Shown piece after piece: positions 7,713 through 15,053 of a stretch of DNA of 64,000 nucleotides. How positions within the stretch are numbered: position 1 is the stretch's first letter; every line of letters begins with the position of its first letter. A model generated the notes under the pieces. That model was not told the DNA's origin. It searched no databases and was given only the letters and a program-made list of their open reading frames with translations. Source of the DNA: Vulcanimicrobiota bacterium (lineage in GTDB: Bacteria > Vulcanimicrobiota > Vulcanimicrobiia > Vulcanimicrobiales > Vulcanimicrobiaceae). Location of the stretch: contig JASHOG010000135.1 in NCBI GenBank assembly GCA_030041225.1, positions 1 to 64,000 on the forward strand. The letters run 5' to 3'. A program made the position numbers and the translations under genes.

Positions 7713-9131
7713 TTAGTCCTGGTGAGGGGAATGAGGATGGGCGGAGGTATCGGCGAGAAACGTGATGACGTCTTGCCGCGTCACCACGCCGATCGGTTCG
7801 CGGTCATCGGTCACGACGATCGCGGGATTTGCCAGCGTCAAGAGCTTGTAGGCGCGGTCGATCTCCTCGCTCTGCTCGAGCGCAGGGAAGGGTCGGCCCA
7901 TCACCTCGCTCACCGGCTGGTGGATGATATCGGCGCGGTCGAAGACGGCCTGCATCACCGCCACGTCATTGATGCTGCCGATGACCTCATGGCCGCGCAT
8001 GACGGGGATCTGCGAGATCTCGTAGGTTCGGAGAAGCTCGAGCGCCGTGTTGACCGTGTCCTCTTGTTTGACGGTGATCATCGGCGGCAACGGCGTCTTT
8101 CCGCGCAGCACGTCACCGACCGTCGCGCGGCGTTTCCCTTCGCTCAAGAACCCGTTGGCGATCATCCAGTCGTCGCTGAAGATCTTCGACATGTAGCCGC
8201 GCCCCGAGTCAGGGAAGATCACAACGACGATCGCATCGCGCGGCAGCGTCTTTGCCAAGCGCACCGCGGCGACCGCAGCGGTGCCCGAGGAACCGCCGAC
8301 GAGCAGGCCCTCCTCCCGCGTAATGCGGCGCGCCATGAGAAAAGATTCGCGATCGGCGACGCGCACGATCTCGTCGATGACCTTGAGATCGACCGTCTCC
8401 GGAAGATAGTTCAAACCGATACCCTCGACGGCATAGGATCGCGGTGTGTCGCCTGAGTAGATGGAGCCCTCGGGATCGGCGCCGATCACATGCACTCGTG
8501 GATTCTGCTCCTTGAGGTAGCGCGCGCTGCCCGAAATGGTTCCTCCGGTTCCGATCCCCGCGACGAGATGCGTGATACGCCCTCGTGTCTGTTCCCAGAT
8601 CTCCGGCCCTGTTGTGTGGTAGTGCGCCTCGGGATTGTTGTGATTGTGGAACTGATTGGGTTGAAATGCTCCGGGAATTTCGGCGGCGAGACGATTGGCG
8701 ACGCTGTAGTACGATTCGGGAGAGTCATTCGGAACATTCGACGGTGTGACGACCACCTCGGCGCCGTAGGCGCGCAACAGGTCCACCTTTTCCTTCGACA
8801 TCTTGTCGGGCATGACGAGAATGCAACGGTAACCGCGGATCGCCGCGGCCATTGCAAGACCCGTTCCCGTGTTGCCGCTCGTCGGCTCGACAATCGTCCC
8901 GCCCGGCTTGAGGAAGCCCGCACGCTCCGCTACGTCGAGCATCGCCTTTGCGGGGCGATCCTTCACGCTTCCGCCCGGGTTCATATACTCGATCTTGGCG
9001 AGGACGAGTGGTGCAGCGCCATCGAGAATTTTGTTGAGCTTCACGAGCGGCGTTTTTCCGATCGCCTCGAGCGCGTTCTCGCAGTAGGCGAGTTCGGCGT
9101 GCTCCTGCGTGGTTTTCCCTGCTGCGGTCAT
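7713..9131 (-). CDS. cystathionine beta-synthase with C-terminal CBS pair
   Basis: This protein of about 472 residues condenses serine with homocysteine. The catalytic fold-II PLP core carries GKTPLVKLN, the PLP lysine in NPGGSVKDRPA, TSGNTGTGLA, GTGGTISG and GGSSGTAAVA. The last 120 residues form two CBS domains (MITVKQEDTVNTALELL...; VSEVMGRPFPALEQSEEIDRAYKLL...), which in the family bind adenosyl ligands. No haem-binding N-terminal extension is present. Start ATG 9131 fits the family; an upstream ATG at 9182 is open too and would leave only 10 bp to the divergent glycerate kinase. No SAM riboswitch can fit there. Confidence 0.93.
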   Translation of the reverse strand: MTAAGKTTQEHAELAYCENALEAIGKTPLVKLNKILDGAAPLVLAKIEYMNPGGSVKDRPAKAMLDVAERAGFLKPGGTIVEPTSGNTGTGLAMAAAIRGYRCILVMPDKMSKEKVDLLRAYGAEVVVTPSNVPNDSPESYYSVANRLAAEIPGAFQPNQFHNHNNPEAHYHTTGPEIWEQTRGRITHLVAGIGTGGTISGSARYLKEQNPRVHVIGADPEGSIYSGDTPRSYAVEGIGLNYLPETVDLKVIDEIVRVADRESFLMARRITREEGLLVGGSSGTAAVAAVRLAKTLPRDAIVVVIFPDSGRGYMSKIFSDDWMIANGFLSEGKRRATVGDVLRGKTPLPPMITVKQEDTVNTALELLRTYEISQIPVMRGHEVIGSINDVAVMQAVFDRADIIHQPVSEVMGRPFPALEQSEEIDRAYKLLTLANPAIVVTDDREPIGVVTRQDVITFLADTSAHPHSPHQD

Positions 9132-9192
9132 GGAGAGGGTGCCTTCGTCGCAAGGGGCGTTGGCTCCGGTCGAAAAGGGCATACTCTAGGAA

Positions 9193-10305
9193 ATGCGCGT
9201 CGTCATCGGACCCGACAAGTTCAAGGGCAGTCTCAGTGCTATGCAAGCCGCGGAGGCGATTGCTCGCGGTTTTCGCCGATCGCGACCGGAGTGGGAGTGT
9301 CAGCTCGTGCCGATGGCGGACGGCGGCGAGGGGACCGTCGACGCCTTTCTCGCAAGCGGTGCGCAGCGCTGCAGCGTGCGTGTCCGTGGGCCTCTCGGCG
9401 ATCCAGTGGAGGCGATCTATGCGCGGAACGGCGATCTTGCAGTGATCGAGATGTCCGCGGCATCCGGCCTCGCGCTTCTACCGAAAGAGCGTTACGATCC
9501 GTTGCACGCGACGACGTACGGAACCGGCGAGCTCCTTACGTCTGCTGCTGCCGCAGGCGCTCGCCGGTGCATCGTCGGAATCGGAGGAAGCGCGACGGTC
9601 GATGCGGGCACCGGTATGCTACGCGCGCTCGGGGTCCGCTTTCTCGATGCATCCGGGAGCGAGATCGACCACGGTATGCCCGACTACGAACGCCTCGCTA
9701 GCATCGACGTACGTGGGTTCAACAATCGCGTCACGGAGATGAAGATTGCCGTTGCATCCGACGTCGATAATCCGCTGACGGGCGAGCATGGTGCCGCTCG
9801 AGTCTTCGGTCCGCAGAAAGGCGCCTCGACGCGCGATGTCGAGATGCTCGATCGCGTCATCACGCATATTGCGGATGTCGCCGCCGCAACACTCGGCAAA
9901 GACCTGCGCGACATGCCTGGAGCCGGCGCGGCCGGAGGCTTGGGGTTCGCGCTCGCGGCGTTCTTGCACGCGCGCATCGAGCGAGGAGCGCTGCTCGTTG
10001 GAAAGGCGCGCGGCCTCGACGAGGCGTTACGTGGAGCCGGACTCTGCGCGACCGGAGAGGGAAGCATCGACGCGCAGACCCTCGAGGGCAAAACGGTCGA
10101 GGGTGTCGCGGAAATGGCAAAGGCAGCAGGCGTGAAGCTCGTTGCCTTCGGCGGGCGAGTCGAACCGGAAACGGCTAAGGCGCTCGCTGCGCGCGGTGTC
10201 GAGACTGTCGAGATCTCAACGGGGCTCGCGCTTGACGTCGCGTTGCGCCGCGCGGCTGAGCTGCTCGAGCAGCACGCAGCAACGTGGGCAAGCCTGCAGA
10301 GTTGA
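9193..10305 (+). CDS. glxK: glycerate 2-kinase, GlxK/GarK family
   Basis: This 370-residue protein matches the glycerate kinase type 1 family along its whole length: VVIGPDKFKGSLSAMQAAEAIARGF at the N-terminus, PMADGGEGTVDAF, GIGGSATVDAGTGMLRALG, GAAGGLGFAL and ATGEGSIDAQTLEGKT near the end. It phosphorylates glycerate to 2-phosphoglycerate, feeding photorespiratory-like or glyoxylate metabolism into glycolysis. It is a monocistron divergent from CBS and convergent with yvcK. The start has AGGAA directly ahead of ATG, with CATACT about seven bases upstream, suggesting a very short or absent leader. Confidence 0.95.
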   Translation: MRVVIGPDKFKGSLSAMQAAEAIARGFRRSRPEWECQLVPMADGGEGTVDAFLASGAQRCSVRVRGPLGDPVEAIYARNGDLAVIEMSAASGLALLPKERYDPLHATTYGTGELLTSAAAAGARRCIVGIGGSATVDAGTGMLRALGVRFLDASGSEIDHGMPDYERLASIDVRGFNNRVTEMKIAVASDVDNPLTGEHGAARVFGPQKGASTRDVEMLDRVITHIADVAAATLGKDLRDMPGAGAAGGLGFALAAFLHARIERGALLVGKARGLDEALRGAGLCATGEGSIDAQTLEGKTVEGVAEMAKAAGVKLVAFGGRVEPETAKALAARGVETVEISTGLALDVALRRAAELLEQHAATWASLQS

Positions 10306-10309
10306 GTGC

Positions 10310-11641
10310 CTAGGGCGCCGCTGCGCGGGCCTTCCTATAGGCGCTCGGGGGTTTCACGAACGTCGCGCGCTCCGCAACGTGACGATTGATGACGGAGAGC
10401 ACGACGCTCGCGAGCCGTTCTGGATCGTGACGGACGTTTTCCGTCTCACTGATCACGCCGGCGCAGATCGGCTTCAATCCCATTTCTTCGATGCGCTCGA
10501 CGTCCGGCGTCACCGGGCCTTGCCCCTCCTCGGCATATGCGGCGAGGAGGCGTTTCGGCGGCTCGTCGTTGACGATCACGTAGTCGCAGACACGCGCGCC
10601 GCTGTGGTCCAGCAGCGTGCGCACGTGATCGGAGGCTGTTAGGCCCGTCGTCTCTCCCGGCTGCGTCATGACGTTACAAACATAGATCTTTACGGCGTTC
10701 GAGCTCGCGATGTGTTGTGCGATTCCTTCGACGAGGAGGTTCGGAAGAATCGACGTGAAGAGCGATCCTGGACCGAGCACAACGGCGTCGGCATCGCGAA
10801 TCGCGGCGAGAGCCTGGTCGAACGGCTCGACGTTCGCGGGCTCGATGAAAACACGCGAGATCGGCAATCTCGACAGCGGAATCTGCGACTCCCCGCAGAC
10901 AACGCGCCCGTCCTCGAGCTCCGCGCAGAGCCGTGCGTGGCCCAGCGTTGACGGGAGCACGCGCCCGACGATGTTGAGCACGCGGCTCGACTCCTGAACT
11001 GCGCGATCGAAGTTCCCCGTGATGCCGGTCATGGCGGCGAGAAAGATGTTCCCGAAGGAGTGGCCCGAGAGGCCCTCTCCTTCGTTGAAGCGGTAACGGA
11101 AGAGATCCGTCACCAGCGCCTCGTCGTCGGCAAGTGCAACGAGGCAGTTGCGGATGTCACCCGGCGGCAAAACGCCGAGTTCCTTCGTGAGCCTTCCTGA
11201 CGAGCCGCCGTCGTCACTCACGGTGACAACCGCCGTGAGGTTGCTCGTGCGGCGTTTCAGACCGCGTAGCAGCGTCGAGAGGCCGGTGCCGCCGCCGATA
11301 GCGACGATCTTGTAGCCTTCTCGCAAGCGCGAGCTGGCGGGAGAATCGTGATAGCGCGCCGCGCGGTACATGGCGCGCAGCGTGAAGAACACGCCGGCGA
11401 GGAGAAGAAGCGCACCGAGCACGATGAGAACCCACGTGAGGTCACCAGGGGCGAAGTAGTCGGCAAAATAATCTGCGACGATGCCGTCGAGAAACTGGTT
11501 GAAATGCCACGATGCACCCTGCGCGACGATCCACCGGTCGCCGGCATCGGCGAGCATGACGACTCCAAGGAGCGCGACGAGGAGCCAGCGCTTCATGCCG
11601 GTGCCGGGCAAGAGCCAGCGCATAATCGTTTTCGCGCGCAT
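10310..11641 (-). CDS. yvcK: YvcK/GlmR-family UDP-sugar-binding regulator with membrane anchor
   Basis: This 443-residue protein has two N-terminal membrane helices (about 17-35 and 55-75) followed by the CofD/YvcK domain: IVAIGGGTGLSTLLRGLK, VTVSDDGGSSGRL, LPPGDIRNCLVALA, SFGNIFLAAMTGI, VLGPGSLFTSILPNLLV and VCNVMTQPGET. YvcK proteins bind UDP-GlcNAc and control carbon flow into cell wall precursors, in Bacillus through GlmS. Membrane-anchored YvcK versions are known. The ATG overlaps the stop of the RapZ-C gene by one base (TAATG), so the two are coupled. Confidence 0.93.
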   Translation of the reverse strand: MRAKTIMRWLLPGTGMKRWLLVALLGVVMLADAGDRWIVAQGASWHFNQFLDGIVADYFADYFAPGDLTWVLIVLGALLLLAGVFFTLRAMYRAARYHDSPASSRLREGYKIVAIGGGTGLSTLLRGLKRRTSNLTAVVTVSDDGGSSGRLTKELGVLPPGDIRNCLVALADDEALVTDLFRYRFNEGEGLSGHSFGNIFLAAMTGITGNFDRAVQESSRVLNIVGRVLPSTLGHARLCAELEDGRVVCGESQIPLSRLPISRVFIEPANVEPFDQALAAIRDADAVVLGPGSLFTSILPNLLVEGIAQHIASSNAVKIYVCNVMTQPGETTGLTASDHVRTLLDHSGARVCDYVIVNDEPPKRLLAAYAEEGQGPVTPDVERIEEMGLKPICAGVISETENVRHDPERLASVVLSVINRHVAERATFVKPPSAYRKARAAAP

Positions 11642-12015
11642 TACACCAGCTCCACGTCTCGTGCCGCGTACGTCACCGACCAGCGCGGATCGTCGCGGAG
11701 ATGCGTGACGAGGCGATGCGCGACGTACACGGAGCGATGGCGGCCACCCGTGCAGCCGAGGCCGATGGTAAGGTGCTCTCTGCCGCGTCGTGCGTACAGC
11801 GGCAAGAGGAAATCAACGAACGGAAAGAGATGGTTGAGGAAGGGCGCAAAGACGGGATCACGCTCGATGAAGGCGCCTACCTCAGGGTCGTTGCCGGTCA
11901 GTGGTTGGAGAGCAGGATCGTAGTTTGGGTTCTCTAGGAAGCGCACGTCGAAGAGCAAGTCCAGATCGAGCGGCTCGCCGTACTTGAAACCGAAGGAGAG
12001 AACGGACACGTTCAC
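11641..12015 (-). CDS. stand-alone RapZ C-terminal domain protein
   Basis: This protein of about 124 residues matches only the C-terminal half of RapZ/YvcJ: VLSFGFKYGEPLDLDLLFDVRFLENPNY, LTGNDPEVGAFIE, FLLPLYARRGREHLTIGLGCTGGRHRSVYVAHRL. The N-terminal P-loop kinase domain found in 280-290 residue RapZ proteins is absent, and the upstream reading frame shows no Walker A motif. In E. coli the C-terminal domain binds GlcN6P and the small RNA GlmZ. The start is taken as GTG 12015 (a second GTG lies at 12009). The coupling to yvcK mirrors the yvcJ-yvcK order in Firmicutes. Confidence 0.85.
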   Translation of the reverse strand: MNVSVLSFGFKYGEPLDLDLLFDVRFLENPNYDPALQPLTGNDPEVGAFIERDPVFAPFLNHLFPFVDFLLPLYARRGREHLTIGLGCTGGRHRSVYVAHRLVTHLRDDPRWSVTYAARDVELV

Positions 12016-12027
12016 GGAGCCACCAGC

Positions 12028-12429
12028 ATGAAGTGGTTCTCGCCGGAAAGGGCCAACGCCCTCATCCCGAAGCTGGCGCCGCTCGTGGACGAGTTGCTCG
12101 CACAGCGTCGAGAGCTCGCGATCAGGCTGCTGGAGAGTGACCCGGCGCTCCACGGAGCGCCCGCGACGTCGGCCCACTTGGCGCGGCCACGCTCCCCGCT
12201 CGTACCGACGAAGTTCGGTGAGCTCAAAGGCGAGATCGTCCGGCTGATCCATAAGATCGAATCCTTCGGGTGCATCGTCAAGGATATCGACCTTGGGCTC
12301 CTCGATTTTCCTTCCCGCCGGGAGAAAGACGAGGTGTACCTATGTTGGAAGGCCGGTGAACCGGAGGTCGCATTTTGGCACGCTCGCGACGAAGGCTTTC
12401 GCCAACGCCGCCCCATCGATTTTCTTTAG
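12028..12429 (+). CDS. DUF2203 family protein
   Basis: This 133-residue cytoplasmic protein matches the DUF2203 family: FSPERANALIPKLAPLVDELLAQRREL at the start, then EIVRLIHKIESFGCIVKDIDLGLLDFPSRR and the C-terminal EVYLCWKAGEPEVAFWHARDEGFRQRRPI. The family is widespread in Terrabacteria, has no known biochemical role and often neighbours envelope or redox genes. The ATG lies 13 bp from the divergent RapZ-C start, with GGAG about 8 nt upstream. It converges with the DUF1858 gene. Confidence 0.88.
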   Translation: MKWFSPERANALIPKLAPLVDELLAQRRELAIRLLESDPALHGAPATSAHLARPRSPLVPTKFGELKGEIVRLIHKIESFGCIVKDIDLGLLDFPSRREKDEVYLCWKAGEPEVAFWHARDEGFRQRRPIDFL

Positions 12430-12435
12430 CGAAAA

Positions 12436-12837
12436 CTACGAAGCCGGAGCGGCCTGTGTTTCGAGGATGAAATCCTCGCTCAGCCCTTGCAGCCGGACAT
12501 CGCCGAACTCAGCTGTGTAAGCCCCATTCTCCGAACCGGTGATGACACCGGTCTCCGGAACAGTTGCTAGCTGAGGAATCTTCGCGCGAATCTCCTGCGG
12601 GATGCGCACGCGGTCTCCGACCGAAAGCACACCCTGATCGAAGAGTGCGTTGAGGTTGTCGAGGAGCATCGGTAACGGGATGCCGTAATCCTCGCTGATC
12701 TGACCGATCGTATGAGTCTCGCTGATTGCGCAGTTCGAGCAACCACCCAGGTGAAAACGCGCGAAGACGCGCCGCGCTCCAGCGTGCACGCGGAAGGCCT
12801 CGTCAACCGTCATCTCCGGCGTAAACTGTTGTTCCAT
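12436..12837 (-). CDS. DUF1858 domain protein (possible redox regulator)
   Basis: This 133-residue protein has an N-terminal DUF1858 helical domain (residues 5-65: TVDEAFRVHAGARRVFARFHLGGCSNCAISETHTIGQISEDYGI) with the characteristic CxxC. The domain is found in hybrid-cluster-associated and iron-sulfur-related proteins. The second half (70-125) is strand-rich and may form a small barrel; no family is recognised. It is expressed away from rnpB. A role in sensing or iron-sulfur handling is suggested only by the CxxC motif. Confidence 0.8.
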   Translation of the reverse strand: MEQQFTPEMTVDEAFRVHAGARRVFARFHLGGCSNCAISETHTIGQISEDYGIPLPMLLDNLNALFDQGVLSVGDRVRIPQEIRAKIPQLATVPETGVITGSENGAYTAEFGDVRLQGLSEDFILETQAAPAS

Positions 12838-12897
12838 GTCTCTTATCTTTTCTCTCCGTCCCCGCCCGTATCCTCAACAGTGTCTTTCCCACGAGGG

Positions 12898-13029
12898 TTT
12901 TCGGGCACTCTCCTTTCGGAGGCTCTGAACGAGCCCCGGAGGCAGGACGCCGAGAGGGGCGAGGAAGGCAGCAGGAGCGAGCCACGGATGGCGAGCGACG
13001 AGCGTCTCCGAAAGGAGAGTGCCCGAAAA
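12898..13029. repeat. 24-bp perfect inverted repeat around an 84-bp loop
   Basis: Arms at 12898-12921 and 13006-13029 are exact reverse complements over 24 bases (TTTTCGGGCACTCTCC... and its complement). Each arm also contains a short hairpin (CTCC-TTTC-GGAG). The element ends about 7 bp before the 3' end of RNase P RNA, so a transcript running past rnpB would fold into a very stable long hairpin. It may be a MITE-like insertion or a processing/termination element. Confidence 0.75.
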
Positions 13030-13035
13030 GCCGAG

Positions 13036-13406
13036 TCCCCGCGGAGTGCGTTTGTAAGCCGGATTCTGTACGCTTGCTCTTGCGAGCGAAGGTGGCGACC
13101 ATCTCTCTGGGATGCGCGTTACCGTGCACCTCGTTGCGATGTGGCTCGTTCGGACGGGCCGTCCGCCCTGCAAGCAGGGAATCGAGCGATCTTGCTTCAG
13201 GTGGGGTTTACCCGAGCCCGCGTCACCGCGGCGCTCCGTGAGCTCTTACCTCACGATTTCACCCTTGCCGGATTAGCGGCGGTATGTTTCTGTGGCACTT
13301 TCCTTCGAGTTACCCCGACAGGACGTTATCCTGCACCCCGCCCGGTGAAGCCCGGACTTTCCTCCCCCGGCCTTTGCCGAGGGCGGTCGCCCCGCGCACT
13401 CCGCGC
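13036..13406 (-). ncRNA. rnpB: RNase P RNA
   Basis: This is a bacterial type A-like RNase P RNA of about 370 nt. The conserved 5' core GAGGAAAGTCCGGGC, the internal CAGGATAACG and GGGTAAACCCC elements, and the 3' core ACAGAATCCGGCTTAC are all readable on the minus strand. The ends pair as an 11-bp P1 helix (CGCGGAGTGCG with CGCACTCCGCG). The 5' end is set by the promoter seven bases upstream; ends are accurate to a few bases. Confidence 0.95.
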
Positions 13407-13411
13407 GGGAG

Positions 13412-13440
13412 AGTATATCATGAGAGCAGCGGGCCATCAA
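13412..13440 (-). promoter_or_regulatory. rnpB promoter
   Basis: TTGATG (13435-13440) and TATACT (13412-13417) are 17 nt apart on the minus strand. The predicted start at about 13405 coincides with the first base of the P1 helix of RNase P RNA. Confidence 0.7.
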
Positions 13441-13503
13441 ATGGAGGCAAGGAGGTCGGTTGGACGCTTAGCGAAGGAGCGTTACGAAAGGGGGATATCG
13501 TCA

Positions 13504-14070
13504 ATGCGGCGCTTCTCTTCGGTCGCGCTCTGTGTGCTAGGAGCGCTCGTTTCATTCGCGCTCCTAGCGCGCTCGGCGCCGGCGGATCCGGCTGGTGTGG
13601 TCGTCGGCATCGTCAACGACAGCCTCATCGTCACAGTGAACACCGCGGCGGCGAACGTTCATTTCACCTACAGCACGGGCTGCGCGAACAATAAGCCGTG
13701 TTACATGATAGACGTTGGGCAAGGAGCTAGCGGAGTCACCGCGTCGGCTCGGTCGTGCACCGTCGCGGGTAATCAGTACACGCCGACGGTGATCCAATGC
13801 CCGCCCAGCGGATTCCAGTCCATTCAGTTCAAGCTCCTCAACGGGGGCACGTGGAGCGCGTACGCGGGCGGCGGCGGGCAGCATATCGGCGGGCCGTGCT
13901 CGCCGGCAAGTGTCACGATCGTTACCGGTTCGGGCATGAACTCGGTCAATACGTGGGACGGATGCCGCGAAACCATCTACTGCGATACGGGTGCGTCGGG
14001 ATTTGCAGGCGTCGAAGTGGACGCGATGGACACCGTTCGAGGGCATTGCAACTCCGTCGTCAAGCACTAG
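13504..14070 (+). CDS. secreted cysteine-rich protein of unknown function
   Basis: This 188-residue protein begins with a signal peptide (RRFSSVALCVLGALVSFALLARSAPA, cleavage near residue 25). The mature part has seven to eight cysteines (STGCANNKPC, SARSCTV, IQCPPSG, GGPCSP, DGCRETIYCD, RGHC), suggesting disulfide bonds in an exported beta-rich domain. A GAAAGGGGG lies about 8-16 nt upstream of the ATG. No family is recognised. The larger open frame that continues upstream runs through rnpB and is not coding. Confidence 0.75.
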   Translation: MRRFSSVALCVLGALVSFALLARSAPADPAGVVVGIVNDSLIVTVNTAAANVHFTYSTGCANNKPCYMIDVGQGASGVTASARSCTVAGNQYTPTVIQCPPSGFQSIQFKLLNGGTWSAYAGGGGQHIGGPCSPASVTIVTGSGMNSVNTWDGCRETIYCDTGASGFAGVEVDAMDTVRGHCNSVVKH

Positions 14071-14097
14071 GGCGGCGAGAAGACAAGCGACCCATAC

Positions 14098-14170
14098 TGG
14101 AGGCAAGGAGACTCGAACTCCTGACCCTTACGCTGCCAGCGTAATGCTCTACCAACTGAGCTATGCCCCC
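14098..14170 (-). tRNA. tRNA-Ala (GGC)
   Basis: This 73-nt minus-strand tRNA has acceptor stem GGGGGCA/TGCCTCC, D-arm AGCTCAGTTGGTAGAGC, anticodon stem TTACG/CGTAA with loop CTGGCAG (anticodon GGC), and T-loop AGTTCGAGTCT. The discriminator is A and CCA is not encoded. Confidence 0.95.
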
Positions 14171-14189
14171 GCGCGCGGTGTGGGCGCTT

Positions 14190-15053
14190 TTACAGCCTCT
14201 GCGGCCAGTCCTCCAGACGTCCCCTGAGCTGCTGCATCGCATCAACTGCTCGATGCGCGCCAATTTCTCGCAACGGGGCGATCGTGTCATCAACGGACGT
14301 CGCGAGAAGCGAGCCAATGAGCCGATCGAGTGTGCTGCTTTCGCTGATGAGATCTGGACGCGACGGGGCGTACCCAAGATATTCGCGTAACAGAAGTAGC
14401 GCGACATTTTGCGTCGAGCCGTGCTCGAGATCGCGTTGGACGTCCATCGCATCGTCGACGTGAGCGCAGAGCCTGCCGAAGGAACGCGCTCCTTGGCTCA
14501 AGCGACGAGCGTACTCTTCGCTCGTGGTGCCGGAAACTGCATCCGCGGCGATCATCGCGAAGAAGGCGCCGATCCGATCCCCGCGTCGCCCTGCGTTGCA
14601 GGGGCCTTCGTACGAATCGAGGCACGATTCGAGGGCCTCGTGCAGGCGCGCCTGGGCCTGCACTCTCCGAGGCGATGAGAAGGCAGCTTCGCCGATGAGG
14701 ACGTAGAGCATCGCTAAGTGCTCGGAACCGTAGGTCTCATCTCCGTCGGCGACATCGTCGACGATTGAAGTCGAGAGGCTCACGCAAAGCGTGCCCGTGC
14801 AGCGCTCGATGATCGCTGCGGGATCCTGCTCGAGCGCCTGCTCCAGAAACCAGATCGCTGGATAGCCCATGCATTTCCCGCCGATGTACGCGGCGATCCG
14901 CTCGACTGCCGTCCGCAGATGCGGCGGCGTCGAAGCGACGATGCTGAGGACGTATGCGCGAACCGCGTCGCGAGCAGCGCGCGCGTCGAGAAGGCTCTCC
15001 AGAACGTCGGAAACATAACGTTGCCCGGCGAATGGAGGGCCGGGAGAGACCAT
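14190..15053 (-). CDS. divergent polyprenyl-synthase-fold protein
   Basis: This 287-residue all-helical protein looks like a class I isoprenoid synthase. The first aspartate motif is in STSIVDDVADGDETYG (DDVAD) and the second in LCAHVDDAMDVQRDLEHGS, both at the expected spacing. Other conserved blocks of long-chain synthases, such as GK near the N-terminus, are replaced (YIGGKCMGYPAIWF). ComQ-like prenyltransferases or specialised terpene synthases are alternatives. The ATG has AAGGA about 6 nt upstream. Its start codon touches that of the divergent squalene/phytoene synthase family gene, which suggests a shared isoprenoid pathway. Confidence 0.7.
   Translation of the reverse strand: MVSPGPPFAGQRYVSDVLESLLDARAARDAVRAYVLSIVASTPPHLRTAVERIAAYIGGKCMGYPAIWFLEQALEQDPAAIIERCTGTLCVSLSTSIVDDVADGDETYGSEHLAMLYVLIGEAAFSSPRRVQAQARLHEALESCLDSYEGPCNAGRRGDRIGAFFAMIAADAVSGTTSEEYARRLSQGARSFGRLCAHVDDAMDVQRDLEHGSTQNVALLLLREYLGYAPSRPDLISESSTLDRLIGSLLATSVDDTIAPLREIGAHRAVDAMQQLRGRLEDWPQRL

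Noticed and set aside
7049-7765. 238-codon plus-strand frame opposite the cystathionine lyase gene
   Set aside because: Shadow of a well-conserved PLP enzyme; composition is rich in Arg, Asp and Glu without hydrophobic core pattern.
9132-9192. SAM or other riboswitch ahead of the CBS gene
   Set aside because: There is too little space and no conserved aptamer sequence.
12712-13503. 5' part of a long plus-strand frame through the inverted repeat and rnpB
   Set aside because: RNase P RNA is certain on the other strand; only the part from 13504, with a signal peptide and ribosome site, is coding.
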